Assembly: GCA_007132365.1 (NCBI GenBank)
Contig: SLOS01000183.1
Location: 1 to 18,487, forward strand
Source: Bacteroidales bacterium
Lineage (GTDB): Bacteria; Bacteroidota; Bacteroidia; Bacteroidales; PUMT01
Direction of reading: 5' to 3'
Length of the DNA: 18,487 nucleotides
The translations under genes and the position numbers were made by a program. Below are positions 1 to 8,455 of the stretch, in pieces; the stretch's first letter is position 1; each line of letters begins with the position of its first letter. The notes under the pieces were generated by a model, which saw only the letters and a list, made by a program, of their open reading frames with translations, searched no databases and had not been told where the DNA came from.

Positions 1-490
1 AATATTCCATCCTGTTTCCGGTCTTTTTTGCAATATCAATCAACCCGAGTCCGCCACCACCCTTGGAAGATAATTTCTGATGATTAAGAACGAATTTGTA
101 CATATCCTTTAACTCATCCCTGGAAAGAGAATTTATCTTATCAATCTTATCTTTGAGTTGCTTTACCTTGCCCTTGCGAACGAAATTTCCTGTTGATATC
201 CTGTAGAGATCACCTTCCCTTGAAACTACAAGCACACCAAACCGGGCATCAAATTCATCCTTGATCTTATCTGGAAGCTCATCTATATGATGAAACAGGT
301 TCTGGAGACTTTCAACCAGAACATTATAGATTTTTTTCTTAACTGCGGAGACAGTATTTATATCATCGAGCTTTGATTCAATTACTTCAAGAACATTTGT
401 AATCAGGTCGGGAGTAATGCTACCCTTATATGCGAGGAGTACATCGCCTTCATTCATTTTCCTGAAACTATCCTGTAAATTAAAACTCAT
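1..490 (-). CDS. SiaB-family protein kinase (DUF6272), 3' part missing
   Basis: This gene runs off the left edge; 163 codons are visible from the ATG at 490-488. The family belongs to the GHKL (histidine-kinase-like ATPase) fold and phosphorylates a small partner of the SiaC type in signalling switches. The protein begins MSFNLQDSFRKMNEGDVLLAY. An N-box-like segment with ESLQN followed by HH lies near residues 59-67. A glycine-rich ATP-lid motif, SSKGGGGLGLIDIAKKTG, lies at about residues 141-158, close to the cut. The spacing of the two motifs fits the stand-alone SiaB kinases that are common in Bacteroidota. No SiaC-like (DUF1987) or SpoIIE-phosphatase gene is visible; if present they lie to the left, downstream of this gene. 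The family assignment is from motif recognition and is fairly secure. The biological process controlled cannot be read from the sequence. Confidence 0.8.
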   Translation of the reverse strand, partial: MSFNLQDSFRKMNEGDVLLAYKGSITPDLITNVLEVIESKLDDINTVSAVKKKIYNVLVESLQNLFHHIDELPDKIKDEFDARFGVLVVSREGDLYRISTGNFVRKGKVKQLKDKIDKINSLSRDELKDMYKFVLNHQKLSSKGGGGLGLIDIAKKTGNRMEY

Positions 491-539
491 AAAAGGCTTT
501 TGCTTTGATAAACACCACCTGACCGGCAAATATTTCGAA

Positions 540-572
540 CAAATATAGCAAAACTACAATTTTAAACACAAA
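540..572 (-). promoter_or_regulatory. Bacteroidota-type promoter of the SiaB-like kinase gene
   Basis: On the minus strand a TTTG (-33 element, 572-569) is followed after exactly 21 bases by TATATTTG (-7 element, 547-540). This matches the Bacteroidota primary sigma consensus TTTG-N19-21-TAnnTTTG at every fixed position. Transcription would begin near 533, giving a leader of roughly 40 bases before the ATG at 490. The site separates this gene from the operon upstream. It is the only complete consensus promoter I found in the window. Confidence 0.55.
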
Positions 573-653
573 AATTACAAAATTTAAAAATATATATTTA
601 TTCTTAATAATCAATATACGTTTTTCTTTTTGAAATGTAATAAGTTATAAAAA

Positions 654-1784
654 TTATCGATTTTGTTTTTTACTTCCTTTGTATATGCTGTATTTAACAA
701 ACCTGCATTCAAGCGGTCCGTTAAAAAGCAATATCTTCCTGTCAGGCCTGAGACCGGTAAACTTGAGCGCTTCCAGATTACTTGTAAGTATCCAGGCCGC
801 ATAGCCTGCATAATTTTTCTTCAGGCAGTCGCCTATTATAACATGAAAAGCTTTCATGTTTTCATGCTTCAATCTCCCCCCATAGGGAGGATTCATAACC
901 AATACACCTCCATTACCGGGAGGAACCATATTTTCGAATGAGGAGATTTTGAAATCTATCTTCTTACCCAGAAATGCATTTTTCGCATTTGATCTGGCCA
1001 TACTTATCGAGCGGGAGGATATATCAGATCCTGTTATCCGAGGTAAAGCGGGCAGGTCAGGATAATCTTCATTATAAATACTTTCCAGAAGCGGCCTGTC
1101 GAAATCGGTCCATTTTTCAAAAGCGAAATTTTTCCTGTATATCCCGGGAGGAATGTTATAGGCCATCATAGCTGCTTCTATGGGTATTGTGCCTGACCCG
1201 CACATCGGGTCAATAAAATCTGATCTGCGGTTCCAGCCGGTAAGCATTATCATGCCGGCTGCCAGCACTTCATTCAAAGGGGCCGGACTTGCCTCGGACC
1301 TGTATCCCCTTTTATGCAATGATTCACCTGATGAATCAAGAAGCAGGGTACACCTGTCGTCAGATATATGAAGGTTCAGCCTTATATCAGGATTGACTGT
1401 ATCCACATCCGGCCTTTTTCCTGTTTTTTTCCGAAACTGATCGGCGATGGCATCCTTGACTTTAAGTGATATATATCTGGAATGATTAAAATAGGGAGAA
1501 TTTAAAACACCATCAATTGCAAACGTCATATTTTTCCGGAATAGTGAAGACCAGTCAAATTCAAGTGCACGATCGTAAAGCTCATTTTCATCTTTTGCCA
1601 GGAATTCATAAAACGGTATCAGTATCCTGAGGGCTGTCCGTAAATGGAAATTAGCCCGGTACATCAACTCCTTATTACCGCTGAAATAAACCACCCTGGT
1701 ACCCTTCCTTATCTTACTTCCGCCTATTGCTTCAATCTCACCGGCAAGCACATCCTCAAGGCCCCTGAAAGTCTTGGCAACCAT
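654..1784 (-). CDS. THUMP-domain class I SAM-dependent RNA methyltransferase (RlmL-like)
   Basis: The predicted product is a 376-residue S-adenosylmethionine-dependent methyltransferase that should make N2-methylguanine in RNA, as the N-terminal half of E. coli RlmKL does on 23S rRNA. Numbering from the start chosen here, an N-terminal ferredoxin-like plus THUMP region covers about residues 1-150. A Rossmann-fold methyltransferase domain follows, with SAM-binding motif DPMCGSGT at 192-199 and catalytic motif NPPY at 298-301. NPPY is typical of enzymes acting on exocyclic amino groups. I chose the ATG at 1784-1782 because GGGAG lies eight bases upstream. A GTG at 1844-1842 would add 20 residues and almost touch the stop of the upstream kinase gene; homologues often carry a few residues before the MVAKTF segment, so it cannot be excluded. 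It is probably the last gene of an operon with the kinase and the S41 protease. Whether the substrate is rRNA or tRNA is not decided. Confidence 0.88.
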   Translation of the reverse strand: MVAKTFRGLEDVLAGEIEAIGGSKIRKGTRVVYFSGNKELMYRANFHLRTALRILIPFYEFLAKDENELYDRALEFDWSSLFRKNMTFAIDGVLNSPYFNHSRYISLKVKDAIADQFRKKTGKRPDVDTVNPDIRLNLHISDDRCTLLLDSSGESLHKRGYRSEASPAPLNEVLAAGMIMLTGWNRRSDFIDPMCGSGTIPIEAAMMAYNIPPGIYRKNFAFEKWTDFDRPLLESIYNEDYPDLPALPRITGSDISSRSISMARSNAKNAFLGKKIDFKISSFENMVPPGNGGVLVMNPPYGGRLKHENMKAFHVIIGDCLKKNYAGYAAWILTSNLEALKFTGLRPDRKILLFNGPLECRFVKYSIYKGSKKQNR

Positions 1785-1847
1785 GTCAAAGCTCCCGGAA
1801 GTTATCCCGGCATGGTCTGTGAGGGATTGGTTCCTGATATTCACAAG

Positions 1848-2372
1848 TTATAAATTAAAAAATGTCCTTACCGTTTCAACAGCAGAATTAATTCGCTGTT
1901 CTCCTTTCCCGGTTACAAGTTTCCAGGGAACTCCGGTGATATTGATTTCACTGATATACATATCCATGAGCACCTCCCTCATCTCACCTCCATTCTCCCT
2001 TAACGGATCGGGTACCCAGGGTATGTCTGTATTGCATACCAGAAACAGGTCTGCCGGAGTGTTCATAATTGCATCATCAATCCACCCGGGATAGCGCCCA
2101 TATACCACTTTAAACCAAACCTTGGTTACTATAAGATCTGTATCGTAAAATAAGATATCGCTGACTTCCTTAAGGTACGACTTTCCCCGCCGAACCTGCT
2201 CACAGGCGATATGCTCCACATCTTCAAAGTTATAGCTTCTTTTAAGGCCGGATATGTACTCTCGTGCATATTCAGGTACCCACAAGGTATTGAAGCAGTA
2301 GGCAAGGCTTTGTGCGAGCTGGGTTTTGCCCGTTGATTCAGGCCCCGTGATCACCACTTTACGGACTGGCAT
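1848..2372 (-). CDS. NadR-type P-loop kinase (ribosylnicotinamide kinase-like, AAA_28)
   Basis: This 174-residue P-loop protein resembles the C-terminal ribosylnicotinamide kinase domain of NadR, which phosphorylates nicotinamide riboside in NAD salvage. The Walker A motif GPESTGKT is at residues 10-17, EYAREY at 34-39, and the family-typical DTDLIVTKVW at 77-86. The nicotinamide-nucleotide adenylyltransferase domain that precedes this kinase in complete NadR proteins is absent. The length is complete for a kinase-only protein, and the ATG at 2372-2370 puts the P-loop where it belongs. The gene starts 11 bases after the protease stop, so the two are almost certainly co-transcribed. Proteins of this kind are usually annotated only as ATP-binding protein. 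The substrate is inferred from the family, and no pnuC transporter is adjacent. Confidence 0.8.
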   Translation of the reverse strand: MPVRKVVITGPESTGKTQLAQSLAYCFNTLWVPEYAREYISGLKRSYNFEDVEHIACEQVRRGKSYLKEVSDILFYDTDLIVTKVWFKVVYGRYPGWIDDAIMNTPADLFLVCNTDIPWVPDPLRENGGEMREVLMDMYISEINITGVPWKLVTGKGEQRINSAVETVRTFFNL

Positions 2373-2383
2373 TTATAACCCAT

Positions 2384-4000
2384 TCATTTATTGCCGGCTG
2401 ATTGATAATTGCGTCTTATAATGGACTGGTAGGTACGGCGGTCATTTATTATCTCCATAGCCTTTAAAAAATCACTGTCCCGGGAATTTGTCAGTTGATA
2501 ATACTCGCTCATATCCCATAAATCCCTTGCAATCAAAGCTTTTACCTGATTTGCTATCAGATCGTAAGAGATTTCCAGCTCTTTCTCCACAGGTTCAACA
2601 CCTTCCCTTTTTCCATATTCCACCAGAGACAATATTATTGTTTCATCAACAACAAAATTGTTTTTATAGCTTCTGAAATCGGGATAGTCACTCCGGAGCT
2701 GATCCCTGTTGCGATCAACATAACTGAGAATAAAGCGGTTAAATATTCCGCGGCGGATAAGTGTACTATAATACAAAGTTATAGAAGTGGTATCAACAGG
2801 AACAAAAACATCCGGTATGATACCGCCACCTCCATAAACGGGCCTGTTATTTATTTTGGTGTAAAATTTAAGGGAGTCGGGGACCGGTATGCTGTCACGA
2901 TAAAAAAATTCGCCATTGCTGTACCTCCTCAGGGCATCCAGACCATACTCTTCTACACCCAGATCATAAGGTTTCTGAATCAGCCTGCCGGTAGGAGTGT
3001 AATACCTTGCAACCGTCAGCCTTATCATAGAGCCGTCCGGCAGGTTAACCGGACGCTGAACCAGTCCCTTGCCAAAAGACCTCCTGCCTACTATCACTCC
3101 CCTGTCCCAGTCCTGAACAGCACCTGCCACTATTTCGCTTGCAGAGGCTGACCCCTCATTGAGCAGTACAACAAGGCGCCCATCAGTGAAATCTCCGACA
3201 CTTGTGGAAAGATAATCCATTTTGGAAATATTCAGACCTTCAGTATATACAATCATTTTGCCCTGATCCAGAAAATGATCGGCCAGGGTAATGGATTCCT
3301 GCAGATATCCGCCACCATTATACCTTAAATCAAGAATCAGGTTTTTCATTTTTTGTTCCGTCAGTTTGCCGAGCGCTTCCTCAAACTCCCTGACAGTAGT
3401 AAAAGAAAAACGATTCAGGCGGATATAACCGGTCTCATCATCTACCATGTAGGCAGCATCAAGGCTAAATATAGGGATCTTATCTCTCGTAATGGTAAAA
3501 TCAATAAGTGAAGATTCGTTGCGGCGCTTAATGGTAACCGTAACACGGGTACCCTTTTCACCCATAAGCTTTTCTCTCACCTGGTTATTTGTGATCCCTA
3601 TGCCGGCTACATCCTCTGAATCTATTTTCACTATCCTGTCCCCTGCAAGTATTCCCACCTTCTCAGAAGGACCGCCGGAAATGGGAGAAATGATAAAGAT
3701 TGTATCATCCAGAAGATTAAACTGAACACCAATACCTTCAAAATTTCCCTGAAGAGGTTCGTTCATTGCCTTTACCTCATCCTTGTTAATATAGACTGAA
3801 TGGGGATCCAGTTTCTTGAGCATTTCCACTATGGCATGCTCAACAAGCTGATCCTCGTTCACCGTATCAACATAAAAATTGGATATTGATCCCAGGGCCT
3901 TACTGAATTTAAATACCTGTTCATTAAAAACCTGTGAATAGCCATTGTGACAGGGAAGAACCAGAATAACTAAAATCAAGATATACCTTATTCGTCTCAT
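2384..4000 (-). CDS. S41 carboxy-terminal processing protease (CtpA/Prc-like)
   Basis: This is a 538-residue periplasmic serine protease that would trim or degrade exported proteins from their C-termini. A signal peptide occupies about residues 1-22 (MRRIRYILILVILVLP, then a cut near GYSQ). A PDZ domain spans about 80-165, with the GIGVQF segment at 89-94. The S41 catalytic core follows, with LDLRYNGGGYL at 223-233, a nucleophile in GSASASEI (probably Ser286) and general base Lys311 in FGKG. The Ser-to-Lys spacing of 25 equals that of E. coli Prc (Ser452/Lys477). A helical C-terminal region completes the chain. The reading frame stays open to 4234, but that would add 78 residues without family likeness and overlap the end of guaA. 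The ATG at 4000-3998 immediately precedes the signal peptide and is clearly the start. It heads a set with the NadR-type kinase 11 bases downstream. Confidence 0.93.
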   Translation of the reverse strand: MRRIRYILILVILVLPCHNGYSQVFNEQVFKFSKALGSISNFYVDTVNEDQLVEHAIVEMLKKLDPHSVYINKDEVKAMNEPLQGNFEGIGVQFNLLDDTIFIISPISGGPSEKVGILAGDRIVKIDSEDVAGIGITNNQVREKLMGEKGTRVTVTIKRRNESSLIDFTITRDKIPIFSLDAAYMVDDETGYIRLNRFSFTTVREFEEALGKLTEQKMKNLILDLRYNGGGYLQESITLADHFLDQGKMIVYTEGLNISKMDYLSTSVGDFTDGRLVVLLNEGSASASEIVAGAVQDWDRGVIVGRRSFGKGLVQRPVNLPDGSMIRLTVARYYTPTGRLIQKPYDLGVEEYGLDALRRYSNGEFFYRDSIPVPDSLKFYTKINNRPVYGGGGIIPDVFVPVDTTSITLYYSTLIRRGIFNRFILSYVDRNRDQLRSDYPDFRSYKNNFVVDETIILSLVEYGKREGVEPVEKELEISYDLIANQVKALIARDLWDMSEYYQLTNSRDSDFLKAMEIINDRRTYQSIIRRNYQSAGNK

Positions 4001-4190
4001 GCTGATATTTTTACTTACATAAATTACACTTCGCTGCAAATTAACAAACCCTGACCTCTGTTTAACGACCCGACTGGCGTTTTTGTTGAGGGCAATCCTT
4101 CTTTTAACAATTGTTATGATTAAGCAGGGTGGTTCTGAAATGCAACTATGAGAACCTAAAGATAGGTATTTTTCATCAAATGGAGAAATC

Positions 4191-5720
4191 CTATTCCCAC
4201 TCAATGGTGGCAGGAGGTTTGGAACTGATGTCATAAACCACCCTGTTAACTCCTTTTACCTTATTAATTATCTCGCTTGATATCTTACTGAGAAATTCAT
4301 AGGGCAGGTGAACCCAGTCAGCTGTCATACCATCTGTAGATGCCACAGCTCTTAAAGCAACTACGCTTTCATAAGTCCTTTCATCCCCCATTACACCGAC
4401 CGATTGCACCGGCAGCAGTATTGCCGCAGCCTGCCATACCTGGTCGTACAACCCGGCATCGACAAGACCGTTTATAAATATACTATCAACCTCCTGCAAA
4501 ACACCAACTCTTTCAGCCGTAATCTCGCCCAAAACCCTTACACCCAATCCGGGACCCGGAAAAGGATGGCGGTTCAGAAGAGATTTATCTATACCAAGCG
4601 TGGTACCAACTCTTCTTACCTCATCCTTGAAAAGCAGCTTTAAGGGCTCTATAACTTTGAGGTTCATCTTCTCCGGAAGTCCGCCTACATTGTGATGGGA
4701 CTTGATGGTAGCCGAAGGCCCGTTCACAGAAACTGACTCAATAACATCAGGATAGATAGTGCCCTGGGCCAGCCATCTGACATCCCGGAGCTCTTTGGCT
4801 TCCTGTTCAAAAACCTCAATAAAACAACGACCTATGATTTTCCTTTTCTGTTCAGGATCAACAATCCCTTTGAGGGCATCAAGAAATTTTTTACGGGCAT
4901 CAACTCCTTTTACATTAAGCCCCATATGCTTATAGGACATGAGGACTTTTGAAAACTCATCCTTCCGGAGCAGTCCGTTATCAACAAAGATACAGTTCAG
5001 GTTTTTTCCTATTGCCCGGTGAAGCAGAAAAGCAGTGACCGATGAATCAACTCCTCCTGACAGTCCCAGTATGACCTTATCCTGCTGCAGATCTTTTTCC
5101 AGCATCTCCACGGTATCTTCAACGAATGACGCTGGTGTCCAGTCCGCCCGGCATCCGCATATATCATCGATAAAATTTTTGAGTATGAGCTTACCTTCAG
5201 TAGTATGATAAACTTCAGGGTGAAACTGGATACCGTATATGCTTTCACCTTTAACCTGGTATGCAGCAACCGGTACATCAGTTGTGCTTCCTATAATCCT
5301 GTAATCAGGGGGCAGTTTCTGTATGGTATCGCCATGCGACATCCACACCTGGGAACCTTCCGAAAGCCCTGTAAACAATTCAGAGTTAAGATCAAATGAG
5401 TCCAGGTTTGCCCTGCCATATTCCCTTGCAGTAGAGGAGGAAACATCCCCGCCATCATTGAAGGCCATAAACTGGGCTCCGTAGCATATACCCAGAACAG
5501 GTATCTTCCCGCGGAACTGATCCAGTTGGGGAACAGGTGCTTCCGGATCCCTGACAGAATAAGGACTGCCTGAAAGTATGACGCCGCGGACCGATGGGTC
5601 AGTGAGAGGGAATTTATTATAGGGGTAGATTTCGCAATAAACGTGTAGTTCACGCACTTTTCTGGCTATCAACTGAGTATACTGCGAACCAAAATCTAAA
5701 ACAACTATTTTATCCTGCAT
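4191..5720 (-). CDS. guaA: GMP synthase (glutamine-hydrolysing)
   Basis: GuaA converts XMP, ATP and glutamine to GMP, the last step of guanine nucleotide synthesis in the cytosol. The 509-residue product is full length. The N-terminal class I glutamine amidotransferase domain carries the nucleophile Cys79 in GICYGAQ, and His167 and Glu169 in QFHPE. The ATP pyrophosphatase P-loop SGGVDS is at 221-226. The C-terminal dimerisation domain ends with the family-typical PPATIEWE. The ATG at 5720-5718 places the first strand (KIVVLDFGSQYTQLIARK) where it lies in all homologues. The gene is divergent from the DUF1080 gene across a 193-base gap. That gap contains a run of nine A (minus strand) but no complete consensus promoter that I could find, and no guanine riboswitch is evident. 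Confidence 0.97.
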   Translation of the reverse strand: MQDKIVVLDFGSQYTQLIARKVRELHVYCEIYPYNKFPLTDPSVRGVILSGSPYSVRDPEAPVPQLDQFRGKIPVLGICYGAQFMAFNDGGDVSSSTAREYGRANLDSFDLNSELFTGLSEGSQVWMSHGDTIQKLPPDYRIIGSTTDVPVAAYQVKGESIYGIQFHPEVYHTTEGKLILKNFIDDICGCRADWTPASFVEDTVEMLEKDLQQDKVILGLSGGVDSSVTAFLLHRAIGKNLNCIFVDNGLLRKDEFSKVLMSYKHMGLNVKGVDARKKFLDALKGIVDPEQKRKIIGRCFIEVFEQEAKELRDVRWLAQGTIYPDVIESVSVNGPSATIKSHHNVGGLPEKMNLKVIEPLKLLFKDEVRRVGTTLGIDKSLLNRHPFPGPGLGVRVLGEITAERVGVLQEVDSIFINGLVDAGLYDQVWQAAAILLPVQSVGVMGDERTYESVVALRAVASTDGMTADWVHLPYEFLSKISSEIINKVKGVNRVVYDISSKPPATIEWE

Positions 5721-5913
5721 CTGAAATATGGATGTTTAATATCTCCCTGCATTATACTTATCCGGCTGCTAAATTACATTTTTTTTTAACATCACATCCG
5801 CTTCTAATAATTCAAATTGATTTAACTTTGCCTGAAAGACTGCATAATAATCAATTTATAAAGATCTGCCAATTACCAGTTATATCAAGTAGTAACCATA
5901 AAAATTAATAGAA

Positions 5914-6675
5914 ATGCAAAAAAACAGTTCTTTTATTTTAAGCCTTGCGATTGCCTTGTCCCTGTTAATTGCTGCAGGTTGCGGACCAGGGTCTGAAAGG
6001 GTGGCTGAAGAGGAAGCTGCCGTAAAACATAATGTACTCACAGAAGAGGAGAAAGCAGAAGGATGGGAACTCCTTTTTAACGGAAGGAACCCATCCGGCT
6101 GGAGAGGCTTTCGTAAGGCTGACCTCACCATGGAAGAAGGATGGTATGCGCATCAGGGCATGCTTGTGGCACAAGGTATAGGTTGCGAACTTAGCGGCGA
6201 CATTGTCACGGAGAGACAGTTCGAGAATTTCATATTGACCACTGACTGGAGAATAAGCGAAGGGGGCAACTCAGGGATTTTTTACATGGTTGCAGAAAAT
6301 GATTACATGGCAATATATCATACCGGTCCGGGTTACCGGTTAGTGGATGATCCTGGCTATCCCGACCAATTGGATGACACCAGGTTAACAGCTGCCAACT
6401 TTGGCATGCATGCACCTGTCGATGCACCGGTTAAGCCCGCCGGAGAATGGAATACCGCCAGGATAGTGGTTGACAACGGTCATGTTGAGCACTGGCTTAA
6501 TGGCGTAAAAGTTGTTGAATACCAACTCTGGTCAGAGGAGTGGGAAAAGCTTGTTGCTGCAGGCAAATGGGCAGATTACCCCGGTTATGGCAGGTATTCA
6601 AGAGGACATATCGCACTGCAGGACCATGGTGACCAGGTTTGGTTCAGGAATATGAAGATACTGGAACTGGAATGA
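5914..6675 (+). CDS. DUF1080 lipoprotein (3-keto-disaccharide hydrolase family)
   Basis: This is a 253-residue exported lipoprotein of the DUF1080 family, a beta-sandwich of concanavalin/LamG type now described as 3-keto-disaccharide hydrolase. The signal peptide ends in a lipobox, LIAAGC, with the acylated Cys at residue 23. An acidic linker at about 28-50 would lead away from the membrane. The domain begins at WELLFNGRNPSGWRGF (51-66), and further family features are EGWYAHQGMLV (75-85), the GGNSGIFYMV segment (117-126) and the late HWLNGVKVVEY stretch (193-203). The closing RGHIALQDHGDQVWFRNMKI (230-249) is very typical. It is probably anchored to an envelope membrane and acts on a carbohydrate outside the cytoplasm. 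Only 28 bases separate it from murK, so it may belong to the same operon. The substrate is unknown; family members have been tied both to 3-keto-glycosides and more generally to glycan binding. Confidence 0.85.
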   Translation: MQKNSSFILSLAIALSLLIAAGCGPGSERVAEEEAAVKHNVLTEEEKAEGWELLFNGRNPSGWRGFRKADLTMEEGWYAHQGMLVAQGIGCELSGDIVTERQFENFILTTDWRISEGGNSGIFYMVAENDYMAIYHTGPGYRLVDDPGYPDQLDDTRLTAANFGMHAPVDAPVKPAGEWNTARIVVDNGHVEHWLNGVKVVEYQLWSEEWEKLVAAGKWADYPGYGRYSRGHIALQDHGDQVWFRNMKILELE

Positions 6676-6703
6676 CCGCCGTTCCATGAATTAAAATAAA
6701 ATA

Positions 6704-7555
6704 ATGATACTTGTAGCTGACAGTGGATCAACCAAAACTACCTGGTGCATAATAAAAAAAGATTTTAACAGTATTGAAACATGCCAGACATCCGGCATTA
6801 ATCCTTTTCTTCAGTCACCGGAGGAGATATCCGGAACGCTGAGAACCGAATTTTCCCTTTCAAGGGGCCACTTTGATGCAATATATTTCTACGGTGCCGG
6901 CTGCGCGAATCCTGAAAAAAATGAAAAGGTAAGGAGGCCGCTGGGAGAATTATTTAAGACAAATATCGTACTTGTCGACTCGGACCTGATGGCAGCTGCC
7001 CGATCACTGTGTGGCGATAAACCGGGAATAGCCGCCATCCTGGGCACCGGTTCCAATTCATGCTACTACGACGGGAAAAATATAAGCAGGCATGTTCCTC
7101 CGCTGGGATATATCCTTGGTGATGAAGGAAGCGGGACCGTCCTGGGAAGGAAACTTCTCTCTGATATACTGAAAAACCAGCTGCCCGAAAAATTATGCCG
7201 TGCTTTTTTTGACAAGTATAAAATGCAGCCGGCAGAGATTATGGACCGGGTTTACCGTCAGCCTTTCCCCAACAGGTTCATGGCACAGTTCACACACTTT
7301 ATTGCCGGGCACGTTGAACATCCTTCAATCTACAAACTGGTCAAAGAGAGCTTCTCGGAATTTCTGAACCGTAATGTCAGGCAGTTTCCTGAAGCTTCCC
7401 GCCTTCCTTTAAATGTTACGGGAAGCATAGGATGGCACTTCAGGGACATCCTCAAAGAAGCGGCCGTTTCTTCAGGATTTACAACAGGATTAATCACCAG
7501 GGGACCCATGGAGGGACTGCTTGAGTACCATAAAAAAAATTATCATGCGATATAA
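6704..7555 (+). CDS. murK: Amino-sugar kinase of the BadF/BcrA family, probable MurNAc kinase MurK
   Basis: The 283-residue product is an ASKHA-fold ATP-dependent sugar kinase. The phosphate-binding loop DSGSTKTTW is at residues 6-14, a second glycine-rich motif ILGTGSNS at 112-119, and the family motif GDEGSGTVLGR at 139-149. The BadF/BcrA/N-acetylglucosamine-kinase family includes both GlcNAc kinases and the MurK enzymes that phosphorylate MurNAc. The murQ gene begins 18 bases downstream, and MurQ needs MurNAc-6-phosphate, which makes MurNAc kinase the best reading. A linked murK-murQ pair with this kind of kinase is known from Tannerella forsythia. Activity on GlcNAc as well is possible and cannot be judged from sequence. 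The length is complete and the ATG sits directly before the first strand. Confidence 0.83.
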   Translation: MILVADSGSTKTTWCIIKKDFNSIETCQTSGINPFLQSPEEISGTLRTEFSLSRGHFDAIYFYGAGCANPEKNEKVRRPLGELFKTNIVLVDSDLMAAARSLCGDKPGIAAILGTGSNSCYYDGKNISRHVPPLGYILGDEGSGTVLGRKLLSDILKNQLPEKLCRAFFDKYKMQPAEIMDRVYRQPFPNRFMAQFTHFIAGHVEHPSIYKLVKESFSEFLNRNVRQFPEASRLPLNVTGSIGWHFRDILKEAAVSSGFTTGLITRGPMEGLLEYHKKNYHAI

Positions 7556-7573
7556 AAAAGAGAGTATCTGACT

Positions 7574-8416
7574 ATGATCAAACCGGGCGACAAGGATATC
7601 AGAATAATAATAACCGAACAACCATCAAAATACCAGGACCTTGAAAAAATGTCGGTCCGCGAACTTATTGAAGGGATCAACAGGGAGGATTCATATGTGC
7701 ACAAAGCTGTCAGAAAAGCCCTGCCGCAGATTGAGAAACTTATAGAACAGATAATTGTGAGGATGCGGAAAGGAGGCCGTGTGTTTTATATTGGTTCCGG
7801 TACCAGCGGGAGACTGGGTGTACTGGATGCCTCTGAACTCCCTCCTACCTTTGGAGTGCCTGACAATATGGTTATTGGACTGATTTCCGGTGGTGATAAA
7901 GCCCTCCGCAAAGCAGTTGAGAAAGCCGAAGATGACCCGGAAAGGGCATGGGAAGAACTGAAACCATTTAAACCATCTGATCTGGATACGGTTGTCGGCA
8001 TTGCAGCTTCCGGGACAACGCCCTATGTTGTGGGGGGACTGGAACGTGCCAGTAACGAGGGACTGCTGACAGGTTGCATAACCTGCAATCCTGGCTCTCC
8101 GGTGGCCCAGGCAGCTGAAATTGCTGTCGAGGCGGTTGTCGGTCCGGAATTTCTGACCGGAAGCACCAGGATGAAGGCCGGCACGGCGCAGAAGATGATC
8201 CTGAACATGATCACAACATCGCTGATGATCAAACTGGGTAAGGTAAAGGGCAATAAGATGGTTAACATGCAACTCACCAACAATAAGCTGGTAAGGCGGG
8301 GAACAAGAATGATCATGGAGGAGTTACCGCTTGATGCAGAAGATGCAATGGACCTGCTGCTAAGGCACGGATCGGTCAGGTTAGCCATTGAAACCTGGAG
8401 AAGGGATAACAGCTGA
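7574..8416 (+). CDS. murQ: N-acetylmuramic acid 6-phosphate etherase
   Basis: MurQ cleaves the lactyl ether of MurNAc-6-phosphate to give GlcNAc-6-phosphate and D-lactate in peptidoglycan recycling in the cytosol. The 280-residue SIS-domain protein shows the sugar-phosphate loop IGSGTSGRLG (73-82) and DASELPPTFG (85-94) with the probable catalytic Glu88. Glu119 lies 31 residues later, the same spacing as Glu83/Glu114 of the E. coli enzyme. The late signature GPEFLTGSTRMKAGTAQKM is at 190-208, followed by MVNMQLTNNKL. The N-terminal TEQPSKYQDLEKMS replaces the proteobacterial TE.RNP form, as is usual in Bacteroidota. It follows murK by 18 bases and converges on acs, whose end lies 39 bases away. 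No strong terminator is visible in that short gap. Confidence 0.95.
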   Translation: MIKPGDKDIRIIITEQPSKYQDLEKMSVRELIEGINREDSYVHKAVRKALPQIEKLIEQIIVRMRKGGRVFYIGSGTSGRLGVLDASELPPTFGVPDNMVIGLISGGDKALRKAVEKAEDDPERAWEELKPFKPSDLDTVVGIAASGTTPYVVGGLERASNEGLLTGCITCNPGSPVAQAAEIAVEAVVGPEFLTGSTRMKAGTAQKMILNMITTSLMIKLGKVKGNKMVNMQLTNNKLVRRGTRMIMEELPLDAEDAMDLLLRHGSVRLAIETWRRDNS

Positions 8417-8455
8417 ACAACCATGATTAAGGTATGACGGGAATCTTCCGGTCTA

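Noticed and set aside
4154..4167. ACCTA-AAGA-TAGGT hairpin followed by ATTTTT in the guaA-S41 gap
   Set aside because: The T run follows on the plus strand, but both flanking genes are on the minus strand, where no T run follows the stem.
4001..4234. 78-codon in-frame extension at the start of the S41 protease
   Set aside because: It overlaps the end of guaA, has no family likeness, and would bury the signal peptide that begins at the ATG at 4000.
5721..5913. Possible guanine riboswitch or consensus promoters between guaA and the DUF1080 gene
   Set aside because: I found no purine-riboswitch core and no TTTG/TAnnTTTG pair at correct spacing on either strand; only a T9 run stands out.
7691..8272. 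193-codon minus-strand frame within murQ
   Set aside because: It is a shadow of murQ, Cys/His-rich only because of the complementary codons.
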